This document shows, in pieces, positions 36,508 to 49,293 of a stretch of DNA of 64,000 bases. The DNA lies in NCBI GenBank assembly GCA_034766995.1, contig CM068318.1, positions 39,763,456-39,827,455 of the forward strand. The letters are read 5' to 3'. The notes beneath the pieces were generated by a model. The model saw nothing but the letters and a program-made list of their open reading frames with translations, was not told where the DNA came from and did not search any database. Origin of the DNA: Acanthacorydalis orientalis. Taxonomy: Eukaryota; Arthropoda; Insecta; Megaloptera; Corydalidae. How positions within the stretch are numbered: the stretch's first letter is position 1; every line of letters begins with the position of its first letter. The position numbers and the translations under genes were made by a program.

Positions 36508-37108
36508 GTTATAATATATTTACATTTGTATAAATTTATTCATTCAATTTAATTCGAATAAACGATGACAATTCATCTTTCAAATTACTCGTATCATTTT
36601 CATACGTTCGTTTCCTTATATAAAATTTATATCAAATCCAATGTATGTCATTAATTGACGTTTAAATATATTTATATTAATAGATATTTCGCATGACGTA
36701 GAATTGTCAATAATATAATGAAACGGCATTTGTAAATGACAGAAGTTATGAATAAATCTAAATTTCGGACAAATTCGTTTAATTTTATGTTGCTTTTAGC
36801 AAATTATTTAATTAACATCGAATTAGTAGTAATATTTTTATGATGTGTTTCGTTGATATGAGCAATTTATTTATGAAAACGCACCATCACTTCACAATAT
36901 AAACTATTATAGAGCAGAAAAATGAGTTTATTTTAATTTAATTGCTTTATTATGATTGCAAGACCAATAATTGGACTTTTTAATGAACAACCATTATTTG
37001 TTTTTAATCTGGTTTTGTAATGGAAACGTAAATGTAATGATAAATAAATAAAATGTTAAATAAATATTTTTAATTATAATTTTGATAAATGTTTTATGTA
37101 GAATATGT
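36506..37108. other. Gene-free stretch
   Basis: Nothing recognised. Confidence 0.4.
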
Positions 37109-37109
37109 A

Positions 37110-37470
37110 TAAGGTGTAAAAATTAATTATGGGCCTTAAAATATAATTAATCATAACTCTGTTTTAAATTAAAATATTTTGTCGTCTCTTTAGGATTTTG
37201 AAATACTAACCTTAACATTTAACAAAATTATATATCTTAGTCTAACAATTAGCATAACTTCACAAAATAGTAGTGAGGACGATAGGTTCCAAAAAGTAGC
37301 ATATTAGACATTGCACGCTTTTCGAATTCTAGTTGAAAAAAATGCTGTTGAAGCAACGGAAATGATTTGTACAGCTTTGAGGAAAGATATTGTGATGCGT
37401 AAAACATGTAAAAATAGTAAAATTGTGGAAGAGGTCCGAAAATGAATTGATTTCATTGATTCAAATAATT
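37110..37470 (+). mobile_element. mariner deletion derivative, family M1 copy C, 3' truncated
   Basis: The left end TAAGGTGTAAAAATTAATTA is followed by the shared leader (AATCATAACTCTGTTTTAAA, CTAACCTTAACATTTAAC). The N-terminal remnant includes GACATTGCACGCTTTTCGAA. The C-terminal block stops at about GAATTGATTTCATTGATTCA, and the right inverted repeat is missing. Confidence 0.7.
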
Positions 37471-37481
37471 AATATTTATAT

Positions 37482-38365
37482 ACAGTGGCGTGCTAGCCTG
37501 AACTTCTGCAGGTCCGATTATAGAACGACCCTTGTTTTTTAATGAAAATCTGTGGACAAGAACCTCTTCTTACATCAGTACCATATTTACCATCGGGAAA
37601 ATATGGTACTATATTTAGAGTTTGGAATCGGGAATTTATGTCTGTTTCTACCAACGTTGGAGTTAAAGGTCCTGCTAGATTTAGAAAGTCGACAAAATCG
37701 ATTTTGTTCACAAATCGATTAATTGAACTATCTATAATAAGGCCTTGAATATTAAATGTATGTAAAAATATATAAGAATATGTAAATGTATGTACTATGT
37801 ATATAAAAAGGTGTCTTCGAACTTTAAACAAGTTTTTCTCAAAATGGTTATTTTCAATTCGCTGATATGCATAATTCTGGAACGAATTATTCGATTAACT
37901 TAAAATTTACTCTACACCTGTCAATTAAGTGTTTCTATTGTATGAGCTATTAAAGTCCATGTATCTTTACTATTCTATTTTTTTGCTATGAAAAAACCGT
38001 AAAATTTATTTTAAAAACTGCTTTTTTCTTCTATATGCCTCCATTTTGTTAATAACGATTTTTAATGCCCGTTGTTCATTCAAGTAAGAGCTTCTCATGG
38101 ATAATAAAATGATTTAATTTTTGTTCTAGCTCAATTTTTCTGGAAGATTTTCACACCAACACGGAGATATAAGAATTTTATTTGACTATGTTTGTCTGCA
38201 GATATCACAAATATTCATTATATCAAAAAAATAGATGTAAAATTTTATTTAAAGATAGTTAAATAAATGTTAAAACTCGTAATAGTTTGATTTTATAGTT
38301 AACTTAAAAAAAATGTTGAAAAATACCGAGTTTTCTAGACCGTAGACCGAGCCGGGCCCTTACAA
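37482..38365. mobile_element. Possible hAT-like remnant
   Basis: Begins CAGTGGCGTGCTAGCC, a form common at hAT ends. GACCGAGCCGGGCCC near 38345 is GC-rich like internal hAT termini. No inverted partner or 8-bp duplication was found, so this is weak. The minus-strand frame that runs from the 5' side through 37745-37493 (GLIIDSSINRFVNKIDFVDF onward) is free of simple repeat but unrecognised. Confidence 0.3.
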
Positions 38366-39029
38366 ATCACTTTTTATATCTCCAGAAACCTGATGAAAGC
38401 TATAGAAAAGTACTTTTTAACATTGTCAAAATTCATAAACATACTTAAGAAAAATAAAAATTAAAACTGAAATATAATCGCATAAAATACAAAATAGACC
38501 TTAACTGAATAAATAACTTTCTAAATCTTTGAATTGATATGTAAAGTATTTAAATATTTATAAGACACTCTAATAAATCAATTATTTTAAGCTTTAAGTT
38601 CGAATATCAAATTAAATTACTTAAGTTTTCATTACAACTCAAAGGAATTTAACTGTTTTTACTTTATAATTATAATTTAATATGTAAGTTGCAATAATTA
38701 ATATTTGAGAAACTATTAGAAATGTCTAGACAAATGATTAATTCAATTTAATATCCTCTGAGAATGTTTTACACTTGTGTAAAGTGTTTCTTTATATACC
38801 TATAATGTAATTATATATTCTAATGTATTTTATAATCTATTATATACTTATAATGTAATATTTCAAGAGAAAATAAATTTAAAAAATATCAAATTTGTAA
38901 CTTTGGAACGCTTGTTTAATAAATTCTTGTTTCTTTACACTTCAAACACGTTATTTGTATTTTTCTCAGACTGCTTGAACGAATTTTGATAGTTATATGA
39001 GGTAATATATTTCTCTCTGTCTTTCAGTA
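38366..39029. other. Gene-free A+T-rich stretch
   Basis: Nothing recognised. Confidence 0.4.
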
Positions 39030-39030
39030 C

Positions 39031-39068
<38 letters not shown>

Positions 39069-39072
39069 ATAT
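39030..39072. repeat. Compound (TA)n/(TATG)n
   Basis: AT repeat followed by GTATGTATG units. Confidence 0.9.
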
Positions 39073-39399
39073 AGTCGTTACGTACTTCATATTTCACTTG
39101 TAGCACGAAAAGTACGATCGAGAGAAATGGATTCATTTATATGCTTTCTTGTATCCGTCATACTTTCAAATACCATAAAAATTCATTGTATGAAAATCGT
39201 AAAAAATACGAAATAAATAAAAACTAAACTTGTATATTCACCACCTTATGCCAGTGACGTTGCTAAGAGACAACGATACTTGAAATAAATATATATATAT
39301 ATATATATATATCATCCCTTTGACTTTCGTTCCACCAATGCAGTAAAAATATATCGTTTGACGTGATGAGAGATTTCACCCGACACAAAAAAAATGTTA

Positions 39400-39860
39400 C
39401 CTCTAACTTATTTAACCCCAATGATTCTTGAAACATGCCAGCCAAGACGTTTCATGTTCCTTTCTGTTCACATCCAGAAAGCTCTCTCTAGCGTCCCCTC
39501 GTTCAAGTGATCTCATCCAAAATCGCACACATCCGCACACATTTACTGTCTGCTTTCGGCACAACGGAAACAATATTTCGTTCTCGTGTTTCGTTTTGTT
39601 GGTTTTGTTTGTAGTGACGTCATCGCACGATACCTTACCATAACCAAAAGCTTCGACTAGCTGCCTGCCTGCCTGCCTGCTGAGAGGAACGTTGTCCCCG
39701 ATCAAAATGACTTCTTTGATACAGTCTTCTTGGACACGATGCGAATAATAACGAGGCGGAAGATGCCCGAAAAATATACTAAGAGATGGTTAAAAGGGCA
39801 CTAGCGCGACAAGTCAGCGTGATTGTAGCTTTCGACGTCCTCTATATGGTTTAGGGTGTG
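39400..39860. other. CpG-richer island F with (CTGC)n
   Basis: Non-transposon sequence with frames on both strands (plus 39428-39643, minus 39412-39705), neither with a domain I know. Contains five CTGC units at about 39660-39680. Ends near a (CA)n/(TA)n stretch at 39860-39915. Confidence 0.3.
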
Positions 39861-40002
39861 TGTACACACACATATACATTAATACATACACACACACACA
39901 TATATATATATATAATGCGTATAGAAGGGTGTGTATGTGTGACGTAGAATTATCAGGAAGAACACAATATTTCATTGAGCTTTTATCCCACAATTTTAAC
40001 AA

Positions 40003-40850
40003 AACGGATGTAGGTCATCTTGAAGACACATCTAATAACGTTGATGTACATTACATAACAAACACACGTTTCGTTTCTTACTGAAAGAGTGAAAAAAGTA
40101 TTTTCAAGAAATATTTCACTTTTATTCAATTTGATGATTTCAAATATTTCTTTCTCATAATAATATAACTTTATCAAGTCACTAATCAGTTTTTTATCAA
40201 ATATATCTTAAAAATTAACAGTTTTTTAATAAATATATTTATTTGTTTAAAGATCTACGACCATTTTTGAAATCGTTTCGAGAATTATTTATCAAAAAAA
40301 AATATGAATGGAAAATTCTGAATACAATTTTACTAATGAATTAAATTTAATATCTGAAACCATGATTTTTGGGTAGTCATTTAGACACTGTTTCGGTTTA
40401 CAGACTTATATCAACTATTATTTTTTTAAATCTGGTCGTCAAATTGAATAACATTTGAATAACCAAATAATTAATCTGCCTAGAATTCAATAAAAATTAT
40501 AAAAAAAGTTAAGATGATTTTTGATCCTTATCAATTTAAACATCAGATTCAAGTTTACAATTAAAAAAGAGATAAAATTATTAAAATAGTCATTTATTAA
40601 AAGTTGTTCAATTGAAAATAATGACAAATACACTAATTCCAATAGATCCAAGATTATTTTTCCGATAAGATAAAACAAATGAGGTTAAATTCGGAATTCA
40701 AACTGTAGTTATAGTGCAAAAAAAAAATATTCCGAAAAGAGTTATGAAAAAACTGGTTATAAAAGTAAGTGAAAAGTGAAAAATACAATTGACAGATTTC
40801 AGTATAATTTTCATTAGAAATGAAAACGAAATAATGATGAAAGCTTAAGA
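40003..40850. other. Gene-free A+T-rich stretch
   Basis: Nothing recognised. Confidence 0.4.
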
Positions 40851-40859
40851 AAATATTCT

Positions 40860-41010
40860 ATAACATATTTCTTTTACCAATATATTTTTTTATACTTGAG
40901 TGCTCTGAGGATGCAGCCATTGTAATGAAAATACTTAAGCTACAATTAACTATGATTAATAATCATTTATCAAACACTTTTTTGTTAGAAAAAAATATTT
41001 TTGAAAATGC
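40860..41010 (+). repeat. Long-TIR CAGT MITE, centre and right arm
   Basis: The centre TTGAGTGCTCTGAGGATGCA leads into ATTAATAATCATTTATCAAA and CACTTTTTTGTTAG. Confidence 0.5.
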
Positions 41011-41324
41011 TATTCTATTTTTTTAATTAAGATAATCAGTAAATGATTAACATTTAATGACATTTTTTATAACTAGGAAATGTTTAAATTTTCTTTGTTA
41101 AAGAAAATATGTAAAACATGATCTTAACACATTCAATTATCAGTAATATTTTTTTATTCACGAGTACATGACACGATTACATTGAAATACTGGGTTAAAT
41201 GCACCGAGGAGCGCGAAACCAAACTCTAATTAACAGTCACGTGATTGCGATTACGTGCTCTGAAGCTACGCAACATTGTGTTACACAGAGATTTTGTGGC
41301 ATGATTTCCAGAGATCAATTGCAT

Positions 41325-41329
<5 letters not shown>

Positions 41330-41387
<58 letters not shown>

Positions 41388-41388
41388 A

Positions 41389-41422
<34 letters not shown>
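41330..41422. repeat. Compound (TA)n/(TG)n/(TA)n
   Basis: Two AT runs separated by ATGTATGTGTGTGTATA. A somewhat CpG-richer 130 bp (41195-41325) precedes it without recognised function. Confidence 0.95.
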
Positions 41423-42021
41423 CAAAGGATAAAATACTAGAAAAATATTGGTGAGATGAGTTAAAAATTTTAATATTAAAAAATATAAATTTCAGCAAGA
41501 AAAAATATTTAATCTAATAAAACTTAAACATTTTAAAAAACACACTTCCTTACTAAATGAAATATTCAAATAATTTTCAGTTTTAATTAGTTTTGTAGTA
41601 AACAATTTATTATTTACTAATAAAAATATCATTAAAGATCTACGAATAAGTTGATTAAACTGTTAATAATAAATAAAAGAAAAACATTAAATGTTAAAAG
41701 GAATATCTTTTCACTTTACAAGTATTTATTATTTCCTATATTCAAAGTACTTATTATGTGAGCATATTAATGGCAGTCTCAAGAAGAATAAATGAAAATA
41801 ATTGCAATCTTACAGATTTTTTCAAAGATTCAGGAATATTTTCTTCTCAGAATTTAAACACTTCCTTACAAATACTAATGCATGAAAAGAAAAAAATATA
41901 TATTTTTTTATAACCACTGTATATTCATGAAGATTAGGTAATTAACGAAATACAAGAAAATTTATAAACCCATTATTTTTCAACCCCATTCTAAAATACT
42001 CTATCAAATAGATTTTATCAC
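41423..42021. other. Gene-free stretch
   Basis: Nothing recognised. Confidence 0.4.
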
Positions 42022-42023
42022 TG

Positions 42024-42067
<44 letters not shown>
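42022..42067. repeat. Compound (TA)n(GA)n
   Basis: AT repeat passing directly into GA repeat. Confidence 0.9.
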
Positions 42068-42624
42068 AGAAAGAAATAATAAAGCTTAAAAATAAATGTC
42101 ATTTTTTTTCATTTTATAAAAAAACAATGAAACTGAATTAATTAAGATACTTTTGTTGAATCCTTAAGATGTAGATAAATACAAATAAAAATCAGCACTT
42201 CAATATTTTCAGAATGAATAATTAGAGATACAAGAATGTCAGCAAAATAGAACGTTACATCGTTAAGCTTTATCAGATATGAAGTCATCGTTTTTAACCT
42301 AATAAAAAAATATCCACAAGCACACTTTAGACACTACTTGAGAATATTGCTTACAATGACAAAATGAATAACACTGTATCAGTGAAATCTTTCGTAAGAT
42401 TAATTAATGCATGTTTATACACGTAGAAAGAAAGAAAAAAGGAATAAGGGTTTAGAGTTCAAGATTTAAGAGAGATTTTTATTTTTTCGTGCACTTGTGA
42501 AATAATGAAATATTTTTTTATTTATTTTAACTTGCACTTAATATCATTAGTAATTAATTCTTATTTTGACTAGCTGAAGATAGTATTTTGTATCAAGCTC
42601 TATTTTTTACAAATGAGTTTTGAA
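42068..42624. other. Gene-free stretch
   Basis: Nothing recognised. Confidence 0.4.
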
Positions 42625-42790
42625 TCTCTGGTATAGCACACTTTTTTTCTGAAGAAAAATGTTTAGTAGTTGATTATTGGTTATTTTTGATGATTTTAAA
42701 TTAAGAATAATAGAAAACAATTGAGCTTTACGCTGAAATAAAAAAATATTTTTGAAAATTCATTTAGTCCAAATTCTAAAAGGTTAAAAA
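42625..42790 (+). repeat. Long-TIR CAGT MITE, worn, centre deleted
   Basis: GAAAAATGTTTAGTAGTTGA, GGTTATTTTTGATGATTTTA, then GAAAATTCATTTAGTCC. The central motif is missing. Confidence 0.45.
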
Positions 42791-43057
42791 AATAAATATA
42801 TCTAGTTTGATAGTCAAAATGAAATCAAAAACGAATTCGGATAGAGAAGTTTGAGAAGAGTTCTTAAAACTTTAGTTAATTTATTAAAATCATTTCTAGT
42901 ATATCCATAAAGAGAGGAATTTAATTAAAGAATAAATCTTTCTTGTCATTTTATGGAAGACCCGGCCATAAACCAAAACTTATATTAGCAAATTATAAAA
43001 GAGGCATGCTAAATATTCCACATAAATGCTCATCACGGGAATAAACTGCATATTGCA

Positions 43058-43092
43058 AACCTTACTTTTTTTAGCAAAAAAGTAAGGTTTTC
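43058..43092. repeat. Short perfect inverted repeat
   Basis: AAACCTTACTTTTTT and AAAAAAGTAAGGTTT flank a four-base AGC(A) loop. This would form a strong hairpin. No surrounding transposon was identified. Confidence 0.6.
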
Positions 43093-43129
43093 AAGAATAG
43101 AGAAGACTTCAAGAAGACTGAGGAAAGGT

Positions 43130-43390
43130 ATAGTAAAAAAATTAAAATATTTCGAAAATTTATTCTTTTGTCACCCCACAAACCATAAACAAATTTCGGA
43201 CCAAAAATGTTCAATAAACCAATATTGATGACTTTTGATTGTTACTTATGATTGTCTCGAAAACACATGACATCATTTCATGATTAAAAAAAATTCTGTG
43301 CCTTGAAAAAAATCTTGTTTGAGAGATGAAAAAAAAAACATCTATTTTTAAGAAAGAATTTAGTTAGATGGATTTAGAGTGTAAAAACCG
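43130..43390 (+). repeat. Long-TIR CAGT MITE copy
   Basis: TTATTCTTTTGTCACCCCAC, ACCAAAAATGTTCAATAAAC, the degenerate centre ATGACATCATTTCATG, TTTAGTTAGATGG and an end AAAAACCG next to TA. The second TTATTGAAC core is lost. Confidence 0.6.
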
Positions 43391-43593
43391 TACTACTAAT
43401 TAAAGTCTTGTTCTTCATTGGAATCCCTGCCAGGTCCACCCGATTTGTATTATAAGGAAGTATGTTAACAATTATTATCAGAAAATAAAAATCTATTAAT
43501 TATAGTACCATTATTTCAGTCTTAATTTATTTTAGTATTTAAAAACAATTGTTTCATATCGTATTACCATTTTATTTCATCAGGATTTTATAA

Positions 43594-43596
<3 letters not shown>

Positions 43597-43655
<59 letters not shown>
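43597..43655. repeat. (TA)n microsatellite
   Basis: About 56 bases of AT. Confidence 0.95.
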
Positions 43656-43658
<3 letters not shown>

Positions 43659-43669
43659 TGTTTATTAAA

Positions 43670-44420
43670 AGTAAATCGTCGCCACAATTCTCTGAACTCC
43701 AAATCACAGCCAACGATAAAACAGAATATCAGCACACGCGTGACATAAGTATTGGATAAAACTGATATAACCGCATCAGCAAATACTTTATCGAAAACGT
43801 GACACCGAGACTAACAATTGATCGAAACAGTACTCGTACGGCACGACTTCATCCTATTCTTGAAGCGTATAAAAAGCTTGCCACCTCTGCGCAAATTGGT
43901 GCGTTGAAATAAAACTCGCGTAGAGCTTGTTTCGTTTCACCCTGTTTCCTGTGTTTGTTGCCAGAGAGGTACAGTTGAGGCGGTGTCACAATTACGCGTA
44001 TCTGATTACGATCGGGCAAGCTGTGACCAGGGATACACACACACACACATATATATTTATATATATGTGTGTGTGTGTGTGAGTGTGTGCCCGTGTGTGT
44101 CCATGTGTGGGTATGTGTAAGTTCAAACACATATACATATGTCTGAGATAACACGCATACGTGTTACATGCACGCACACGCTTTCAATACCGCCTGCAAG
44201 CTGCGGTAACGAGTAGTGCGTGTGTACAATGTTGATGTACGGTACCGCTAACGGGCCAACTCGACGGACAAACAATACCAACAAAACCAACCACCTTCAT
44301 CGGACGCCAACCAACCCTCGCTCTAAATATAATATACCCATCCTCCAGGGACTCTGTGCTAACACATTCGTACACCGTCAGAAGCAATAATACCGCCGCA
44401 TTGTTGTATATTTTTTTCTT
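43670..44420. other. CpG-richer island G with (CA)n
   Basis: The longest GC-richer block of the window. A CA/TA/TG compound repeat (about 44036-44112) sits in its middle. Minus-strand frames near 43849-44387 run through the repeat or lack domains. CGACGGACAAAC and CGGACGCCAACC segments look unique. Candidate regulatory region or exon. Confidence 0.3.
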
Positions 44421-44873
44421 TTTTTTTTTATTGAGCGTATCGACTAATACTCATGGTGTTTGTTTTGCGGTGCTGTCATTTTTCTCTTGTATACGTGTAT
44501 TCATACTGTTTTATTACATATTTTCTAAAAATGTGTCAAATGTTTGTGTTCATCAGTCCGGTACTTTCATAATTATAAATGTGTCTGTATAAGCGATTGT
44601 TTCATGTTTATTACAATGTAGATTAATTTGAATAAAGAGGTTTGGAATATGTTCAATGTAATCAGTATATTAGTTGTAAGTAATGTTCGATAAATTGAAA
44701 TACTTCAATTGCTACAATTTAAACTTCACTGGTAAGCCAGTGAACTAAGCCACTGGTAAGCCAGTCAAGAGTTATAATAAATAAGTAATACTTCACACTT
44801 TACTTATTTATTATAAAATACGATAATTATAAATCAGTGAATAAAAATTAATATTCCCGTTTTAATCTAATTG
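44421..44873. other. Gene-free stretch
   Basis: CACTGGTAAGCCAGT occurs twice in direct succession at about 44728-44765. Nothing else seen. Confidence 0.4.
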
Positions 44874-45224
44874 TTAACACGATGAATGCCATAGGTGTAA
44901 TCGGTAACCGGAAATGCTAAGATTAGAAAAAAACCATAATTCAAGAAATGGGATCACTTCTAAAAATTTTAATATTATTATCGTTATTACAATGATATAA
45001 AAAAATATGCATCGTAAAACATTGAAGGGTCATCGAAAAAACGTACTCCAGCACCGCGGGGGTAGCCGATAGCCCCAACGAAGATAAATGTATAAAACAT
45101 GATAAGACAGTTCAACTTAACTGTTGTATATTATATTTTAGCACAATATGCATAGCACAACAAAAAATTCGTTACGGCGCTTTGGGCAAGTCATATAAAA
45201 TTGGTCCGGCATTCAAAGTGTTAA
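44874..45224. mobile_element. piggyBac-like MITE
   Basis: TTAA lies on both sides. The left end TTAACACGATGAATGCC and the right, read inward, TTAACACTTTGAATGCC differ at two of 17 bases. 351 bp, no coding. A GC-rich CCGCGGGGGTAGCCGATAG segment lies inside. Confidence 0.75.
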
Positions 45225-45294
45225 ATCAAACTGTTTATAATATAATACTTAATAACTAAAACTGTGAAACAAAGAGAGTACCTCAAAATAGAAA

Positions 45295-45533
45295 TTAACC
45301 TTTTGCACTCCAAGCAATTGGGCTAGACAGTAGAACAAAAGTTTGTGTACTACGAATTGGGACAAGAGTGTGATAAACATAGAAAAGTATAAACACCCGA
45401 TGACATCGATGGACGAACGCTTATCAAAGCCATTATCTGTAAATGATAAATTGTGAGCAATGACACTGGCCGTAGGAGAAAAACACCTCTAAGTACCTAT
45501 GCAGTACAGCTGGCTTTGTGAGTGCTGAGTTAA
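45295..45533. mobile_element. Probable piggyBac-like MITE
   Basis: The left end TTAACCTTTTGCACTCCAAG matches the ends of the 820-1405 element (TTAACC(C/T)TTTG(C/T)ACTC). The right, read inward, is TTAACTCAGCACTCAC. 239 bp, no coding. Confidence 0.6.
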
Positions 45534-45642
45534 TAAAGAAGGCAAGTTGCATTTTTAGAATTCTTTTTTGGTTAATGTCTTAAAAAGTAGAAACAAACAA
45601 ATCTATGTTATTAAAAATGTCATAAATCATTCCTGTTACGTT

Positions 45643-45643
<1 letters not shown>

Positions 45644-45670
<27 letters not shown>
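45644..45670. repeat. (TA)n microsatellite
   Basis: About 27 bases of AT. Confidence 0.9.
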
Positions 45671-45673
<3 letters not shown>

Positions 45674-45752
45674 ATGCTTCTCAATTTGTTTATTATCAGA
45701 GAATCTAGTGTTCTAGAGGTATTAAGAAATAAAGAAACTATAATAATATTTA

Positions 45753-45896
45753 TTAACTCTATAAAGACTGAATTTTTATTTTAAGAATTTTTTCATATTT
45801 TATTCTTTATTTCTATAGTTAACATATAAAAAATAAACTATATTTAAAAAATGTGGAAACGTTACAAAATCGTCGCGATTGGCGTTACAGTGTTAA
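45753..45896. mobile_element. Possible very short piggyBac-like MITE
   Basis: TTAACTCTATAAAG on the left and, read inward from the right, TTAACACTGTAACG. 144 bp. The match is short and could be chance. Confidence 0.3.
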
Positions 45897-46099
45897 GAGA
45901 TAATAAATTAGAATATAAGAGAGTCAATTAATATCTTCATAGAAGGAAAAAAACCGTTCAATATTTCATATTAGATCAAATGTCCAAAAACCAAATAAAA
46001 AAACGTAAAGAACTAACATATAACAAATCAACTGGGAGTTTTAAAACCAGAAGATTTGGTCAATATAGTGTATACGTATATATTTACGTATGTTTTTGT

Positions 46100-46104
46100 G
46101 TACG

Positions 46105-46147
<43 letters not shown>

Positions 46148-46182
46148 TGTGTGTGTATGTGTGTGTATACACACACATACAT
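46100..46182. repeat. Compound (TA)n/(TG)n/(CA)n
   Basis: AT repeat, then GTGTGTGTATGTGTGTGTATA and ACACACACATACA. A 150-codon plus-strand frame across it owes its length to the repeat. Confidence 0.9.
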
Positions 46183-46440
46183 GACTATTCTGACAACGCA
46201 AAGGAAAAAAGAATCTTTATTGCTACATTCAGAAAATGTGATGTGCGTCTATTTCTGTCGGTCGGCACGTGTATGTAAGGTGGGACCCACATCAGCGCCC
46301 CGTTTATGTTGTGGGAGTCCCTGCATAGCAGTAGTGGCGCCTCTAACGAGCGTAACGCAATATACTGACCCTTCATTCCCCAAACGATCTTTCACTACTG
46401 GCATGTTGTATTGTACGCTTCTGTGTAAATAGAGACTAAA
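46183..46440. other. GC-richer block
   Basis: Contains GGTGGGACCCAC, AGCGCCCCG and AGTAGTGGCGCC. No domain in any frame. Unique sequence or an unidentified repeat. Confidence 0.3.
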
Positions 46441-46639
46441 CATTTATGCTGTTTTAGAATTGTAAGATTTATACACCGTGTCCTTTTTTAATGTAATTGC
46501 TTTATACTTAATGCATTTAATAAATGCGTAAGCAGTTGTCGTTAAATGTTAGTCAGTTTTCATACAATCTGTGTCTGTTTTCATATTAAACGTCTAAGCA
46601 AGGTTTAAATTCTAGGCTTCAGTCGTATATGTGTGTATG

Positions 46640-46649
46640 TATATAATAT

Positions 46650-46683
<34 letters not shown>

Positions 46684-46716
46684 ATATATATACAGAGAGA
46701 GAGAGAGAGAGAGTAA
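46640..46716. repeat. Compound (TA)n(GA)n
   Basis: Interrupted AT repeat, then about 22 bases of GA. Confidence 0.95.
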
Positions 46717-46796
46717 ACTGGAATTTTCATTAGATATAAAAACGTATGTAATTATGTTTTATACATATAATTGAACAAAATACAACAACATAAATG

Positions 46797-46799
<3 letters not shown>

Positions 46800-46844
<45 letters not shown>

Positions 46845-46868
46845 CAGATATATTATACATATATGTTA

Positions 46869-46916
<48 letters not shown>

Positions 46917-46917
46917 A
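46800..46917. repeat. Two (TA)n tracts
   Basis: AT runs at about 46800-46841 and 46872-46916. Confidence 0.95.
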
Positions 46918-47310
46918 CAAGAAATTAACGAATAAACATGAACTTTTATTCTCAATGTCTTGGCAAAATAATTAGTACATGTTTTATCTGTCATCATCGA
47001 TAGCGTCGTCAGAAAAAATAAGAAAAAGCATTAATTATAAACTTAGCTGAAAACGATCAATATATAAGAAATAGATTCTATTTTAATCTATAAAAATTAT
47101 TGTATTGTCTCTCTTCACTAATAATTAAAACAGCTAGTGTCATTCAAATAAAAACAAATACAAATTTCGATATAAAAAAAATTCACGTGTATAAGCTATT
47201 GTATCATTTTTCTAATTGAAAATTTTTAATGAAATTGATCAACCTTTTTGGGCAGTAAGTGAATAACTAATGATTTTTAAATGATTCACTAGAAAACTTA
47301 TACCGAGTAT

Positions 47311-47311
47311 G

Positions 47312-47351
<40 letters not shown>
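47311..47351. repeat. Compound (TA)n(GT)n
   Basis: AT repeat passing into GT repeat. Confidence 0.9.
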
Positions 47352-48402
47352 AACAAATAATTATGAAAATAACAACTGATCACAATAAAAAATCAGAAAC
47401 AAATATAATATCCTATTTATAAATGAGTTTATACTGTGGCACGATTTTATATGAGAGATAATCACTAAATACCTTGTATTTAATTTAAAAAAATGTTATT
47501 GAACTATAATAAAAAATAATTTCGAAAACTATTATAAAGATAAGAATACGAACGAAATAACAAACGTGAAAAACTACATCTACACGAAAATAAATATTTT
47601 TGACAAAAAATCAATTGTTAGGTTAAAAAATTAAATAACGAAACACAAATTTCTTAAAAAAGAATAAAAAAAATATTTTTAAGACAACATCCATTAAAAA
47701 AAATATTATTATAATTTTATAAACACATACCACATATATCAACACTGTTGATATCAAATCAGCCATTTTAGGTGTAGAATAAACACACACACTATGATAG
47801 AGTTCATTTGACACAAACATACAGGACATGGTCAGTGAAAACCGAATTAAATTACTAATTACTAATTGAAGATCAAATTTGACTACACGAAATAGTAGGT
47901 GTACTGTTCAATCAAATATTCGCGAACACTTTCTCATGTTTCACTTTAAAAAAATGTATATTTTTAACTACAATAATCTTTAAAAACGATTTTGAGAATA
48001 CGACAAATGCACGCGCGGCGACGTACTTGATCGAAATGGACTTTTACATAGAATCAAGGCAAGCGTATTACATAAACAATACATATTGTAACGTATTTTG
48101 ATCAAGTAGTATGTGACTTGTACAGTAACTTGTACATGAAATGTGTCTATACAATACTGATAAGGCTATCTTTGTTCTTCTTTAATATAAGAAAAGAATA
48201 GAGCAGCTAACTTGTAAAATGCAGTTGACAACATAATTTTTACTGTAAAATCACAAAATAAGACAGGGAAAATGTTACAGTATTTCAACCTATATATTAA
48301 ATACAATTATGCTGAAATATTAGTATAGATATGAAATTATAACAAATATTTATACTGTGTTTAAACTTGTATTTCATTATTTTTTATTTAGTTTTAAATA
48401 TA

Positions 48403-48405
<3 letters not shown>
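47352..48405. other. Gene-free A+T-rich stretch
   Basis: No coding. A slightly CpG-richer bit (GCACGCGCGGCGACGTAC) lies near 48009-48026. Confidence 0.4.
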
Positions 48406-48490
<85 letters not shown>

Positions 48491-48507
48491 CACATATATA
48501 TATACAA
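48406..48507. repeat. (TA)n microsatellite, interrupted
   Basis: About 100 bases of AT with single G or C interruptions. Confidence 0.95.
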
Positions 48508-48615
48508 AATATTTTTTATTAATTATTTATTAATTAAAATATTTTCTTGTCACTTTAGGAATTTTTTGTGTCCACCTTAACATTTAAGAACACTATCTTT
48601 CCAAGTACTTTGCAA

Positions 48616-48701
<86 letters not shown>

Positions 48702-48702
48702 T
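48616..48702. repeat. Compound (CA)n(TA)n
   Basis: ACACACACACAC then about 72 bases of AT. Confidence 0.95.
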
Positions 48703-48787
48703 TCATTTAGACAAACTTCAGAGGTTTATTAAAAGGAATATTTATAACGTTCACAAAAAAGAATCACATATATCTATTGTACGAGTA

Positions 48788-49293
48788 TTAGGTGTTAAAA
48801 TTTGTCGGTTACTTGAAATTGAATGAATGATAACTTTGTTCTTAATATATTTTCTCATATTTTTATACTTTTTAAGTGTCAACCTTAAAATATTTAAAAT
48901 ATCATATATCTTGTAGCCAGGTAGTTGGCATAACCTCACAAAACAGTAGTGAGTACAATGGCGTCCAAAAAAAGCATACTAGGCATTGCATATTTTTCGC
49001 ATTCTAGTTGAAAAAAAATGCTACTGAAGCCATGGGAATGGTTTGTTCAGCTTTTGGAGAAGGTGTTGCGCATTTAACATGCAAAATTGTTAAAATAATG
49101 GAAGAAGATAGATGCATTATAAACTAATCGACTTAAAGCCGTTATTTTTATCTACAAGGTATTTGTCATTTATCAGACAGATAAACCAAAGTTTTATAAA
49201 AAATTAAGGATATTTTGACGATTGAAATGTATTCCTTTTTTCCTTAAACATTCGTTTGCTATAAAAAAGGCATTGAATTAATTTGTACACTAA
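48788..49293 (+). mobile_element. mariner deletion derivative, family M1 copy D
   Basis: The left end TTAGGTGTTAAAATTTGTCG and the right, read inward, TTAGTGTACAAATTAATTCA, next to TA. 506 bp. The leader (ATGAATGATAACTTTGTTCT, GGCATAACCTCACAAAACAG) is shared with copies A-C. The N-terminal remnant includes GGCATTGCATATTTTTCGCA and ATGCTACTGAAGCCATGGGA. The C-terminal remnant is TAAAGCCGTTATTTTTATCT, which is degenerate. Confidence 0.8.

Noticed and set aside
45980..46432. 150-codon plus-strand frame
   Set aside because: About a third of it is TA/TG/CA repeat, and the remaining parts show no domain, so its length is not evidence of coding.
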